This document shows positions 1 to 8,855 of a stretch of DNA of 64,000 bases, in pieces. The stretch comes from CALINF01 sp039990395 (lineage in GTDB: Bacteria > Pseudomonadota > Gammaproteobacteria > Pseudomonadales > Halieaceae): assembly GCA_039990395.1 (NCBI GenBank), contig JBDXFZ010000146.1, forward strand, positions 1,054,001-1,118,000, in the 5' to 3' direction. Each line of letters begins with the position of its first letter. Position 1 is the stretch's first letter. The notes under the pieces were generated by a model, which ran no database searches, had not been told where the DNA came from, and saw only the letters and a program-made list of their open reading frames with translations. Both the position numbers and the translations under genes were made by a program.

Positions 1-210
1 AACCAAATTCTGGAGGGAAATCAATCTATCGTTGGCTTGATGATCGAAAGCCACCTGAAGGCCGGCAACCAGTCAATTTCGGAGAACCTCGAAGACCTGG
101 AATATGGCGTCTCCATCACAGATGGGTGTATCGATTGGGAAACAACAGAATCATGTCTACGTGCGATGAGAGAAAAGCTGCGTAGCGTTCTGCCCGCCAG
201 GCTGGCCTAG
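1..210 (+). CDS. 3-deoxy-7-phosphoheptulonate (DAHP) synthase, C-terminal fragment
   Basis: An open frame runs from base 1 to a TAG at 208-210 and encodes the last 69 residues of a class I DAHP synthase. The enzyme condenses phosphoenolpyruvate and erythrose 4-phosphate in the first step of the shikimate pathway. The fragment carries the family's C-terminal signature: an ESHL...GNQ segment, then YGVSITDGCIDWE, matching the end of E. coli AroF/G/H. The start lies outside the window, so the isozyme and its feedback specificity cannot be told. It converges on nfuA, with 36 bases between the stop codons. Confidence 0.9.
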   Translation, partial: NQILEGNQSIVGLMIESHLKAGNQSISENLEDLEYGVSITDGCIDWETTESCLRAMREKLRSVLPARLA

Positions 211-246
211 CCCACGATACTTTGAGCTAGAGATCGATCTGGCTAC

Positions 247-822
247 CTAATAGTATGCGTTGCTTGTATCACTGTGATCGGTCATGTCGCGCACGCCAGC
301 CAGTTGCGGCAGCTGCTCTATGAGGGTTTTTTCTACTCCGTCTTTAAGTGTCATGTCCACTGCACTGCAGCCCTGACAGCCGCCACCAAATCGAAGTACC
401 GCGTAGGAATCTTCAGTGACCTCCACCAGGCTTACCTCGCCTCCGTGCGCAGCCAGCGCTGGATTTACCTCGTTATAGAGGACGTAATTGATACGATCTT
501 CAAGCGGACTGCTTTCGTCAACCCGAGGCATCTTGGCGTTTGGCGCTTTAATAGTGAGCTGGCCACCCATACGATCCTTGGAATAATCAACGAGCGCATC
601 TTCCAGAAAAGGCAGGCTGCGCGCATCAAAGTACGCAGTGAGCGCATCAAATTTACGTTCTTCGTCGTCTTCCTGTAAATCACCTTCACGGCAGTACGCA
701 ATACAGGTCTCGGCTCTGGGCGTGCCGGGCTGATTTATAAACACCCTGACACCAAGAACACCCTCCTGCTTGGACAGCAACTCAGCCAGATAACCCTGGG
801 CTGATTCGGTGATCGTAATCAT
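247..822 (-). CDS. nfuA: Fe-S biogenesis protein NfuA
   Basis: NfuA is a carrier that receives a [4Fe-4S] cluster and delivers it to apo-enzymes under oxidative stress or iron limitation. An N-terminal A-type-like domain (about residues 1-95) is followed by a C-terminal Nfu domain. The CxxC that ligates the cluster is Cys149/Cys152, within GGGCQGCS, at the same positions as in E. coli. I chose the ATG at 822 because it gives 191 residues, the E. coli length, and begins MITITESAQ. The open frame extends upstream to 915, but that extension has no homologous look. An in-frame ATG at 834 is possible. The gene diverges from metH. Confidence 0.95.
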   Translation of the reverse strand: MITITESAQGYLAELLSKQEGVLGVRVFINQPGTPRAETCIAYCREGDLQEDDEERKFDALTAYFDARSLPFLEDALVDYSKDRMGGQLTIKAPNAKMPRVDESSPLEDRINYVLYNEVNPALAAHGGEVSLVEVTEDSYAVLRFGGGCQGCSAVDMTLKDGVEKTLIEQLPQLAGVRDMTDHSDTSNAYY

Positions 823-1047
823 AGCTACATCCATTCCGAGTAAATTACTCAGGTATTCTAGCAAAGCCCGGATATAAAACGCGAGTGGTGTTTCAAAATA
901 CCGACGATTCAGCACACAGATCTGTTAGAATATGCCGCGTCAACTGAGCCGCAATTTGTGCCTAACATCCGGCAATCGTTGTGATGTGGCAAGAAAAGCC
1001 GAGGTTTGACGCAATTGAATCCGCTTAACCAAGAGACGCCAGTAGTC

Positions 1048-4000
1048 ATGACCGCCCCAAGCAAAGCAACAACCGCACTGCACGATGCACTCGCCAAGCG
1101 AATTTTGGTAATCGACGGCGCAATGGGCACTATGATTCAGCAGCGTGGGCTCGAAGAAGCAGATTACCGTGGTGAGCGATTTGCCGACTTCCCTGGAGAT
1201 CTAAAGGGCAACAACGATCTATTGTCGCTAACCCGGCCGGACGTAATCGGTGACATTCACTTGGCCTATCTAGAGGCCGGTGCGGATATTATTTGCACCA
1301 ATAGTTTCAACGCTACCCCTGTGGCGCAGGATGACTACGGACTCGGCGACATCATCGATGAAATCAATCTTGAAGCCGCGCGCATCGCACGCACTGTCGC
1401 CGACCGCGTTTCAGGCGACACACCCGGCAAACCACGTTTTGTTGCGGGCGTTCTGGGGCCGACCCCGCGAACGGCCTCGATATCTCCGGATGTGAATGAT
1501 CCCGGTGCCCGCAATATCAGCTTTGATCAACTCGTGGAAGGTTATGCAAAGGCTACGCGAGCACTCCTAAAGGGCGGCGTTGACCTGCTGTTAATCGAAA
1601 CTATCTTCGACACACTTAATGCCAAAGCCGCGATCTTCGCGATTGAGGGTGTTTTCGAAGAGGTCGGCATCACCCTGCCCCTGATGATTTCAGTAACGTT
1701 TCCCGACGTTAGCGGTCGCGTATTGTCCGGACAGAGCCCCCAGGCATTCTGGAATGCCATTGCCCATGCCAAGCCTCTGATCGTGGGCAGTAATTGTGGC
1801 CGCCGCTTTAAGGAAATTCGCCCCTTTCTCGAAGAGTTGTCCAACGCGGCAACCTGTTATTTCAGCGCGCACTTAAACGCGGGGCTACCCAATGCCTTTG
1901 GCGAATACGACGAAACACCAGACGATATGTATGAGGATTTCCGTGGCTTTTCCCAGCGCGGTTTCCTCAACCTCGCCGGTGGCTGCTGTGGAACGTCACC
2001 AGAGCATATTCAAGAAATTGCCCGTGCCGTGGCAGATATGGAGCCACGTAAGATCCCCTCGCCCGCGCCAGCTATGCGCTTGTCTGGCCTTGAACCCTTT
2101 GAGATCAACGCCGACAGCCTGTTTGTGAATATCGGCGAGCGTTGTAACGTTACCGGGTCAGCCAGGTTCAAACGCCTAATCCTGGAAGGCGAGTACGAAG
2201 CTGCCTTGGATGTTGCCAGACGCCAGGTCGAAGATGGTGCGCAGATTATCGACGTGAACATGGATGAAGGAATGCTCGACGCAGAGCATGCCATGGTCAC
2301 CTTCCTGCAGCTTATCGCCTCCGAGCCCGACATCTCTCGTGTACCCATCATGGTGGATTCCTCGAAATGGGATGTCATCGAAGCTGGATTGAAGTGTATA
2401 CAGGGCAAGGCTGTTGTTAACTCCATCAGCTTGAAGTCGGGTGAAGAAGAATTCCTCGAGCAAGCCCGCTTGTGTCAGCGTTATGGCGCCGCTGTGGTTG
2501 TGATGGCTTTCGACGAAGACGGTCAGGCCGATTCGATAGCCAGGCGCGAGGCTATCTGCAGACGCTGTTACGACTTGCTGGTAAACAAAGTTGGCTTTGA
2601 TCCCTACGATATTATTTTTGACCCGAATATCTTTGCTGTTGCTACAGGAATCGAGGAACACAATAACTACGCTGTGGACTTTATTGAGGCTACCCGCTTT
2701 ATCAAGCAGCAACTCCCCGGCGCGCTTGTCTCAGGCGGCGTTTCAAACGTTTCGTTCTCCTTCCGCGGCAATGATGCTGTGCGTGAGGCGATTCACTCGG
2801 TGTTTCTGTATCACGCAATTAAGGCAGGAATGGATATCGGCATTGTCAACGCCGGCCAGCTCGCTGTGTACGATGAACTGCCGACTGATTTACGCGAAGC
2901 GGTAGAGGATGTCATCCTCAATCGCAGAGAAGACGGCACAGAGCGTCTGCTGGACGTTGCCGACCGCTATCGTAGTGCCGGCGCGGGCAGTGCGCGCGTC
3001 GAAGATCTTTCCTGGCGGGAAGAGCCGGTCGGCAAGCGGCTAGAGCACGCACTGGTGAAGGGGGTAAACACCTACATTGTTGAAGATGCCGAAGAGGCGC
3101 GTCAACATTTCGACCGCCCTATTCAGGTTATCGAAGGCCCGTTGATGGACGGCATGAATGTGGTTGGCGACCTGTTTGGCGAGGGTAAGATGTTCCTGCC
3201 GCAAGTGGTTAAAAGCGCTCGCGTTATGAAGCAGGCGGTTGCTTATCTCCAGCCCTATATCGAAGAAGAAAAAACTGACGGCGCTAATACCAATGGCAAA
3301 ATTCTCATGGCCACTGTTAAGGGTGATGTGCATGACATTGGTAAGAATATCGTCGGCGTGGTGCTGCAATGCAATAACTATGAGGTGATTGATTTAGGCG
3401 TGATGGTGCACTGCGATGAAATTCTCAGAGTTGCCCGTGAAGAAAACGTCGATATTATCGGTCTGAGTGGCCTAATTACGCCATCGCTCGACGAGATGGT
3501 GCATGTTGCCAGCGAAATGCAGCGCATGGAGTTTCAGGTTCCACTGATGATCGGTGGCGCCACTACGTCTAAAGCGCATACTGCGGTGAAAATCGAGCCT
3601 AAATACCAGAACGACCTGGTGGTGTACGTACCTGATGCATCGCGCAGTGTATCAGTAGCAACTCACTTGATGAGCGAGGCGAAAGCCGGATTTGTGAGCG
3701 AGCGACGCGACGAATACACCGTTGTGCGAGAGCGTGTGGCTAATCGGAAGCCGAGAGCCAAGCGATTACCTTATGCTACCGCAGCCGCCAACAAAACCGC
3801 CATCGAATGGAGCGACTATACGCCTCCTGTGCCATCGTTCATCGGCACGCGAGTGTTTGACAACTTCCCCCTGTCTGAACTTGTGGACACTATAGACTGG
3901 ACGCCCTTCTTCATCACGTGGGAACTCGCGGGCAAATACCCGGCGATTCTGGATGACAACAAGGTGGGTCAGCATGCGCGAGAGTTGTTTAACGATGCTC

Positions 4001-4737
4001 AAACGATGCTCCAGCGCATGGTCGATGAAAACTGGATGACTGCACAGGCAGTAGTAGGTTTTTGGCCTGCCGCTCGCACAGGCGATGATGATATTACTGT
4101 TTACACAGACGAATCACGCGACACGCCTAAAGCTACGCTTCACCAGATGCGCCAGCAAATCGAGAAAGCCAACGGTGAGGCCAACTGGAGCCTGGCAGAT
4201 TACATAGCACCAGCGGATTCCGGCGTCAGCGATTACGTGGGTGGTTTCTGCGTCACGACTGGGCATGGCGTAGAAGAACGAGCTGCAGCGTATGAGGCAG
4301 AGCACGACGACTACAACAGCATCATGCTCAAAGCGCTCGCTGACCGGCTTGCGGAGGCGTTCGCCGAGCACCTGCACCGCCTGGTGCGCACTCAGCTGTG
4401 GGGCTATGCGCCCGATGAAGCGCTAGATAATACCGATTTGATTAGAGAGCGCTATCAGGGAATTAGGCCAGCACCGGGCTATCCCGCTTGCCCGGACCAC
4501 ACGGAGAAAAGAACGCTGTTTGAATTACTCGATGCCAGCAATGCGACAGGCGTCACACTGAGTGAAAGCTATGCAATGTCGCCGGCGTCTTCCGTCAGCG
4601 GTTTCTACTATTCGCATCCGCAGTCACGCTACTTTGCCGTGGGCAAGATTGGACGCGACCAATTGGAAGATATCGCTGCGCGCAAAGGCGAATCCATCGA
4701 AACGATGGAACGCTGGCTTGCGCCGAATATGGAATAG
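1048..4737 (+). CDS. metH: cobalamin-dependent methionine synthase MetH
   Basis: MetH transfers a methyl group from 5-methyltetrahydrofolate to homocysteine through methylcobalamin. All four modules are present in 1229 residues (E. coli 1227). The homocysteine domain has zinc-binding Cys250 (GSNCG) and Cys313/314 (GGCCG). The folate (pterin-binding) domain contains the IGERCNVTGS stretch. The B12 domain has the lower-axial ligand in DVHDIG (His762). The C-terminal AdoMet reactivation domain includes RPAPGYPACPDH and the AMxPxxSVSG segment. The start at 1048 is the first ATG and gives the family length. A TTG at 1006 in the same frame has no properly spaced ribosome-binding site. I saw no B12 or SAM riboswitch in the 225 bases upstream. 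Confidence 0.97.
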   Translation: MTAPSKATTALHDALAKRILVIDGAMGTMIQQRGLEEADYRGERFADFPGDLKGNNDLLSLTRPDVIGDIHLAYLEAGADIICTNSFNATPVAQDDYGLGDIIDEINLEAARIARTVADRVSGDTPGKPRFVAGVLGPTPRTASISPDVNDPGARNISFDQLVEGYAKATRALLKGGVDLLLIETIFDTLNAKAAIFAIEGVFEEVGITLPLMISVTFPDVSGRVLSGQSPQAFWNAIAHAKPLIVGSNCGRRFKEIRPFLEELSNAATCYFSAHLNAGLPNAFGEYDETPDDMYEDFRGFSQRGFLNLAGGCCGTSPEHIQEIARAVADMEPRKIPSPAPAMRLSGLEPFEINADSLFVNIGERCNVTGSARFKRLILEGEYEAALDVARRQVEDGAQIIDVNMDEGMLDAEHAMVTFLQLIASEPDISRVPIMVDSSKWDVIEAGLKCIQGKAVVNSISLKSGEEEFLEQARLCQRYGAAVVVMAFDEDGQADSIARREAICRRCYDLLVNKVGFDPYDIIFDPNIFAVATGIEEHNNYAVDFIEATRFIKQQLPGALVSGGVSNVSFSFRGNDAVREAIHSVFLYHAIKAGMDIGIVNAGQLAVYDELPTDLREAVEDVILNRREDGTERLLDVADRYRSAGAGSARVEDLSWREEPVGKRLEHALVKGVNTYIVEDAEEARQHFDRPIQVIEGPLMDGMNVVGDLFGEGKMFLPQVVKSARVMKQAVAYLQPYIEEEKTDGANTNGKILMATVKGDVHDIGKNIVGVVLQCNNYEVIDLGVMVHCDEILRVAREENVDIIGLSGLITPSLDEMVHVASEMQRMEFQVPLMIGGATTSKAHTAVKIEPKYQNDLVVYVPDASRSVSVATHLMSEAKAGFVSERRDEYTVVRERVANRKPRAKRLPYATAAANKTAIEWSDYTPPVPSFIGTRVFDNFPLSELVDTIDWTPFFITWELAGKYPAILDDNKVGQHARELFNDAQTMLQRMVDENWMTAQAVVGFWPAARTGDDDITVYTDESRDTPKATLHQMRQQIEKANGEANWSLADYIAPADSGVSDYVGGFCVTTGHGVEERAAAYEAEHDDYNSIMLKALADRLAEAFAEHLHRLVRTQLWGYAPDEALDNTDLIRERYQGIRPAPGYPACPDHTEKRTLFELLDASNATGVTLSESYAMSPASSVSGFYYSHPQSRYFAVGKIGRDQLEDIAARKGESIETMERWLAPNME

Positions 4738-4747
4738 GAACGCTGAC

Positions 4748-4993
4748 ATGGCAGACCAAGGCAACCCACCTTCCGAGACCACTGACAACGAACACGCCAC
4801 AATGAAACCCTGGCAAGTGGTTGGCAGTGTTTTTGCCGCAGGATTAGGAGTTCAGAGCAGTAAAAATCGCGAGCGCGACTTCAAACAAGGGCGGTTTGGT
4901 GTGTTTGTGGCGGCTGGATTCCTGTTTACACTACTGTTCATAGGTAGTGTGTATGGGGTAGTTCAGCTGGTGCTTAAGAGCGCGGGACAATAG
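4748..4993 (+). CDS. DUF2970 family small membrane protein
   Basis: An 81-residue protein of unknown function that fits the DUF2970 family. A polar N-terminus is followed by a MKPWQVVGSVFAAGLGVQS segment, a charged KNRERDF stretch, and one hydrophobic segment at about residues 50-75 that should span the inner membrane. It starts 10 bases after metH with a GGAAC upstream, so it is probably read from the metH transcript. The stop codon lies in the loop of a GC-rich hairpin. No catalytic residues are visible. The family assignment rests on remembered consensus features. Confidence 0.8.
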   Translation: MADQGNPPSETTDNEHATMKPWQVVGSVFAAGLGVQSSKNRERDFKQGRFGVFVAAGFLFTLLFIGSVYGVVQLVLKSAGQ

Positions 4994-5000
4994 TCCCGCG
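4981..5000 (+). terminator. GC-rich hairpin at the end of the metH/DUF2970 unit
   Basis: A perfect 8-bp inverted repeat (4981-4988 with 4993-5000) with a 4-base loop overlaps the stop codon of the DUF2970 gene. No T-tract follows, so intrinsic termination is uncertain. Its place between convergent genes fits a transcript 3' end. Confidence 0.5.
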
Positions 5001-5027
5001 TACTTGCAAGTGGCGCGCAGTGGCCTG

Positions 5028-5144
5028 CTAGCTTGGCATACCTGAGAGCCAGATATACAGAGTGAGAATCACCAACGAGATAATCGCAACGGCGGCGATT
5101 GAGTCAGCGCCTCCGTCATCCTGATCGTTTGCCTGGTCAGACAT
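5028..5144 (-). CDS. 38-residue single-pass membrane protein
   Basis: A short ORF that I do not recognise. The ATG at 5144 is preceded by a strong AGGAG six to eight bases upstream, which picks it out from the longer open frame extending to 5369. The product has an acidic, polar N-terminus (MSDQANDQDDGGADS) and then a continuous hydrophobic helix (about residues 16-34) ending in SGMPS. The expected topology is a single-pass inner-membrane protein with its acidic end in the periplasm or cytoplasm. It lies between the metH unit and cysI and is transcribed away from cysI. The ribosome-binding site and the clean split between polar and hydrophobic parts argue that it is real, but no function can be assigned. 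Confidence 0.6.
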   Translation of the reverse strand: MSDQANDQDDGGADSIAAVAIISLVILTLYIWLSGMPS

Positions 5145-5254
5145 ACTGTGCTCCTGTTCGCTATTAAATGAGGGACATTTTCGAAGCGCGAGTATATCAG
5201 TAAACCGAATTTTCCCAAACGCCAAATCCGCAGCCTGCACAGGCGTCTGCCCCA

Positions 5255-5325
5255 GCCTTCCATATGATCTAACCATATGAATAATCAGCATATTTACCCA
5301 GTCCATTTTTCTGTTAAGGTATCGC
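5255..5325 (+). promoter_or_regulatory. candidate CysB-responsive promoter region of cysI
   Basis: Upstream of cysI lie three CATAT words at 5261, 5274 and 5289. The first two sit in near-identical CATATGA octamers 13 bases apart. They are followed by a possible -35 (TTTACC, 5293) and -10 (TAAGGT, 5315). CysB, the usual activator of sulfite reductase genes, is encoded at 31.2-32.2 kb. CysB sites have a weak consensus, so this is inferred from position and repetition. Confidence 0.3.
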
Positions 5326-5387
5326 CCTCTCGACGCGTTGCAACGCCGTGGCGAAAGCCTAAAGACCATCGGTAACCAGGACTAGAA

Positions 5388-7052
5388 ATGTACGTTTACG
5401 ACCAGTATGACCAAACCATTGTCGACGAAAGAGTCAGCCAGTTTCGCGACCAAACCCGACGGTTTTTGAATGGTGAACTTACCGAAGCAGAGTTTCTGCC
5501 ACTGCGCTTACAAAATGGGCTCTATGTGCAGCGTCTCGCGCCGATGTTGCGTATCGCAGTACCCTACGGCCTGCTAAGCAGTGCGCAGATACGCAAAATC
5601 GCCGAAATTACCCGCACCTATGACAAAGGCTATGCTCACGTATCCACGCGACAAAATTTACAGCTTAACTGGCCTTTACTGGAAGAAGTGCCAGACATAC
5701 TGCAAGAACTGGCATCCGTTCAAATGCATGCTATCCAGACTAGCGGTAACTGTATTCGCAATACGACTACCGATCAATTTGCGGGCGTTGCAGTGGATGA
5801 ACTGGAAGACCCTCGCCCCTATTGCGAACTGATTCGACAATGGTCAACGCTGCATCCAGAGTTTGCCTTTCTACCCCGTAAATTCAAAATTGCCGTGTGT
5901 GGCACACAGCAGGACAGAGCGGCAATTCATTCACACGACATCGGACTGGAACTGGTAGCCGATAAAAACGATGTAATGGGTTTCAAGGTGCTGGTAGGTG
6001 GAGGCCTGGGGCGAACCCCTGTTATTGGCTCTGTAATCTGCGACTGGCTGCCCAAAAAGCATCTGCTGACGTACCTTGAAGCGATTCTGCGGGTATACAA
6101 CCAGCATGGTCGACGCGACAACAAATATAAAGCACGCATCAAAATCCTCGTAAAGGCGATGGGGGTTGAGGCATTTGCGGAGGCTGTAGACAGAGAATGG
6201 GCGAGTCTGAAAGACGGCCCCAGCACGTTGACTGACAACGCTATCGCGCACGCGGCCAGTTTTTTTACTGAGCCAGACTACGCAGAGTTTGATGATCAAA
6301 GCTCACAGGAATCATTGCAGTCTCAGTGCGACGCCGACCCTATATTCGCTAACTGGGTCAATCGTAATACTGTTGCACACAGGGTTGCAGGATATCGCGC
6401 CGTGACTCTCTCTTTGAAGGCAACCGGACTGGCACCGGGCGATATCACCGACGAGCAACTGGAATTACTCGCCGACCTGGCTGATAAATACAGTTTCGGC
6501 GAGCTACGCACTACACATCAACAGAACATTGTTCTTGCCGATGTCCCTAAAGCAGCACTCTACGACCTATGGCAGGCTCTACAGAGTGCAGATCTGGCAA
6601 CCGCCAACATCGGTTACTTGACTGACATCATCTGCTGCCCCGGCGGCGATTACTGCTCATTGGCAAATGCGAAGTCGCTACCCGTCGCAGAGGCTATCCA
6701 AGCGCGCTTTGACGACATGGACTACGTATACGACCTTGGACTTCTCGAGTTGAATATCAGCGGCTGCATGAATGCCTGTGGACATCATCACATAGGCCAC
6801 ATCGGCGTTCTGGGCGTCGATAAAAAAGGGCAAGAGTTTTATCAAGTCAGCCTGGGCGGCAGTCAGTCGAAAGAGGCGTCTATCGGCAAAATATTGGGGC
6901 CGTCATTCAAACAAGAAGACATGCCTGATGTGATTGAGAACCTGCTGACAACCTTCATCGACTTGCGTGAAGAAGATGAACCCTTTCTTGATACCTACCG
7001 TCGGGTGGGCATCGCACCCTTTAAGGAGCGTGTTTATGCCAAAGCTGATTAA
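5388..7052 (+). CDS. cysI: sulfite reductase hemoprotein (CysI/NirA type)
   Basis: This siroheme/[4Fe-4S] enzyme carries out the six-electron reduction of sulfite to sulfide in assimilatory sulfate reduction. The 554-residue protein has the two-fold repeated ferredoxin-like and siroheme half-domains of the family. The cluster and siroheme ligands are visible as Cys417-x5-Cys423 (in CCPGGDYC) and Cys460-x3-Cys464 (in SGCMNACGHHH). The length and N-terminus match the Pseudomonas CysI that works without a CysJ flavoprotein. The DUF934 gene overlaps its 3' end, an arrangement typical of this CysI type. A nitrite reductase role is possible by fold but less likely given this partner. Regulation by CysB and acetylserine is inferred. 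Confidence 0.93.
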   Translation: MYVYDQYDQTIVDERVSQFRDQTRRFLNGELTEAEFLPLRLQNGLYVQRLAPMLRIAVPYGLLSSAQIRKIAEITRTYDKGYAHVSTRQNLQLNWPLLEEVPDILQELASVQMHAIQTSGNCIRNTTTDQFAGVAVDELEDPRPYCELIRQWSTLHPEFAFLPRKFKIAVCGTQQDRAAIHSHDIGLELVADKNDVMGFKVLVGGGLGRTPVIGSVICDWLPKKHLLTYLEAILRVYNQHGRRDNKYKARIKILVKAMGVEAFAEAVDREWASLKDGPSTLTDNAIAHAASFFTEPDYAEFDDQSSQESLQSQCDADPIFANWVNRNTVAHRVAGYRAVTLSLKATGLAPGDITDEQLELLADLADKYSFGELRTTHQQNIVLADVPKAALYDLWQALQSADLATANIGYLTDIICCPGGDYCSLANAKSLPVAEAIQARFDDMDYVYDLGLLELNISGCMNACGHHHIGHIGVLGVDKKGQEFYQVSLGGSQSKEASIGKILGPSFKQEDMPDVIENLLTTFIDLREEDEPFLDTYRRVGIAPFKERVYAKAD

Positions 7053-7497
7053 AGATGGCGCGTTAGCAGAAGACGCACTGCGCCCTGTGAATGCTGACTC
7101 TATCGAGCCTGACCACCTGCTGACATTGGAGCAATGGTTGTCGCTAACCGACAAATCACGCAGTTGCGTGCAATTAGAGCCGGGTGACGGCGTTGCATCG
7201 CTGCTAGATGCATTGGCAGAGATTGAGGTTATCGCGATCAACTTCCCCGCCTTTACTGACGGGCGTGGCTTCTCCTACGCCCGCGAATTACGTGAGCGCG
7301 GTTACACAGGCGAGCTGCGCGCCGTCGGGCAATGCATACCCGATCAAATGAGTTATTTGACCCGCTGCGGGTTCAACGCGTTTCAACCTGACAGCGAGGC
7401 CGGTCTGGCACAAGCATTAGAGAACCTGAAGGATTTCAGTGAACACTACCAAGCGGCAATAGACGAGCCACAACCTTTATTTCGCCGTCGCAGCTGA
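7036..7497 (+). CDS. DUF934 protein, partner of sulfite reductase
   Basis: A 153-residue DUF934 protein whose ATG at 7036 lies inside cysI (17-base overlap) behind a well-spaced AAGGAG. This indicates translational coupling. The family almost always sits next to the CysI-type sulfite reductase in proteobacteria and is thought to support it, perhaps in electron supply. Its biochemical role is not established. The conserved core is visible in the middle: INFPAFTDGRGFSYARELRER, then a segment ending GQCIPDQMSYLTRCGF. No membrane segments or metal motifs stand out. A 12-residue basic tail closes the protein. Confidence 0.88.
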   Translation: MPKLIKDGALAEDALRPVNADSIEPDHLLTLEQWLSLTDKSRSCVQLEPGDGVASLLDALAEIEVIAINFPAFTDGRGFSYARELRERGYTGELRAVGQCIPDQMSYLTRCGFNAFQPDSEAGLAQALENLKDFSEHYQAAIDEPQPLFRRRS

Positions 7498-7586
7498 TCC
7501 GCCCTGGCGCGGCGTACTGTTAGGGGCGTTTCCCTCACGGCCCCTTCGGTTTAGACTGTTCTCTCACTTCGGCGACCGGTAACCGC

Positions 7587-8765
7587 GTGGAAATCAGTAC
7601 CATCACATTTTCCTTTTTCCTCATTTTCACCGGTGCAGCCGTATTTGCGTCGATTGCACTCTATACGCGCCAGCCTTTAATTATTGCCTATATCGCGCTG
7701 GGCGCGTGCATCGGACCCTATGGGTTATCACTGGTCACTGATTTAAACCTGCTGTCGGATATTGGTCATATCGGCATCATCTTTCTGCTGTTCCTTCTGG
7801 GGCTGGATATGCAGCCTCAGGCCTTGTGGGCAACGCTACGCAAATCCACGGTCGTAGCGCTATTTAGTAGTGCGGTATTTCTTGCGATGGGGTTCGGTGT
7901 AGCCATGCTATTCGGCTTTAACACGCTGGACGCCGTGATCGTGGGTGCGGCAATGATGTTTTCATCAACTATTATCGGCATCAAACTACTGCCCACCACC
8001 GTGCTGCACCATCGTCACATTGGTGAGCTAATGATTGGTTTGCTACTGCTGCAAGACTTACTCGCCATCATAGTACTCATGGTGCTGCTAGGCATGGCCA
8101 GCGGCGGCGATACTGGCACTATGGGGAAAGATATTGCGTTGTCGCTACTCAGCTTGCCTCTGCTGGGTGGGGTGACCCTGCTGATGGTGCGATTTGTGCT
8201 ACTACCGTTGATCGCAAAGTTTGATCGTTTCCACGAGTACATTTTCTTACTGGCGATTGGCTGGTGCCTAGGCGTGGCTGAGTCGGCGCAATTGCTGGGC
8301 TTATCAGCGGAAATTGGCGCATTCCTGGCAGGTATCTCGATCGCCACCAGCCCGATATCGCAATACATTGCCGTGAACCTCAAACCTCTTCGCGACTTCT
8401 TTCTTATCCTGTTTTTCTTTTCGGTCGGCGCGCGATTTGATCTGGCCCTGCTCAATCAGGTGCTGTTCCCGGCCCTGTTGCTATCAGCCTTGGTGCTAGG
8501 GCTGAAACCCGTGGTGTATCGCTTTCTGCTCAAGGGTGTGAGTGAAAAGCGCAGCCTCGCATGGGACCTTGGTTTCCGGCTGGGCCAGGCCAGTGAGTTT
8601 TCACTGCTAATTGCCTATGTTGCTGTTGGAAGCGCAGTGATCAGCCAGCAGGCCTCCCTGTTGATTCAGGCCACCACTATTATTACTCTACTCATATCTT
8701 CTTATATCGTTGTATTGAACTACCCTACCCCGATTGCAATATCCGATCGACTGCGCCGCGACTAA
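7587..8765 (+). CDS. CPA2-family cation:proton antiporter (Kef-type) without an RCK domain
   Basis: A 392-residue polytopic inner-membrane protein with about 12 hydrophobic segments. It resembles the transport half of KefB/KefC/YbaL (monovalent cation:proton antiporter-2). Family landmarks include an FLLFLLGLDMQP segment near residue 70 and an FFFSVGARFDL segment near residue 275. KefB/C run to about 600 residues because of a C-terminal nucleotide-binding RCK (TrkA-N) domain. Here the protein ends right after the last membrane span, so ligand gating through RCK must be absent or supplied elsewhere. The start is a GTG with only a weak ribosome-binding site. A bidirectional terminator follows. 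Substrate (K+ or Na+) cannot be told. Confidence 0.85.
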   Translation: MEISTITFSFFLIFTGAAVFASIALYTRQPLIIAYIALGACIGPYGLSLVTDLNLLSDIGHIGIIFLLFLLGLDMQPQALWATLRKSTVVALFSSAVFLAMGFGVAMLFGFNTLDAVIVGAAMMFSSTIIGIKLLPTTVLHHRHIGELMIGLLLLQDLLAIIVLMVLLGMASGGDTGTMGKDIALSLLSLPLLGGVTLLMVRFVLLPLIAKFDRFHEYIFLLAIGWCLGVAESAQLLGLSAEIGAFLAGISIATSPISQYIAVNLKPLRDFFLILFFFSVGARFDLALLNQVLFPALLLSALVLGLKPVVYRFLLKGVSEKRSLAWDLGFRLGQASEFSLLIAYVAVGSAVISQQASLLIQATTIITLLISSYIVVLNYPTPIAISDRLRRD

Positions 8766-8805
8766 CCCGCGCTCAACACCCGCTCGAACGCAAAAATCCG
8801 AGCAT

Positions 8806-8835
8806 AAAAAAAGGCCCGCTATGCGGGCCTTTCTC
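8806..8835. terminator. bidirectional intrinsic terminator between the antiporter gene and icd
   Basis: A perfect 10-bp stem (8810-8819 with 8823-8832) with a TAT loop is flanked by an A-run on the left and TTTCTC on the right. It can stop transcription of both convergent genes. Confidence 0.9.
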
Positions 8836-8855
8836 AATGTATCGCAGCTTACGTC

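Noticed and set aside
909..1130. 73-codon minus-strand ORF in the nfuA-metH gap
   Set aside because: Overlaps the metH start and has no ribosome-binding site or homology that I recognise.
2176..2712. Long minus-strand ORF (178 codons) inside metH
   Set aside because: It lies wholly within a conserved MetH coding region in the opposite strand, has no recognisable motif and no ribosome-binding site. A shadow of biased codon use.
5388..7052. Assimilatory nitrite reductase instead of sulfite reductase
   Set aside because: Same fold, but the overlapping DUF934 gene, the CysI-like N-terminus and the absence of nas/nir neighbours favour sulfite reductase.
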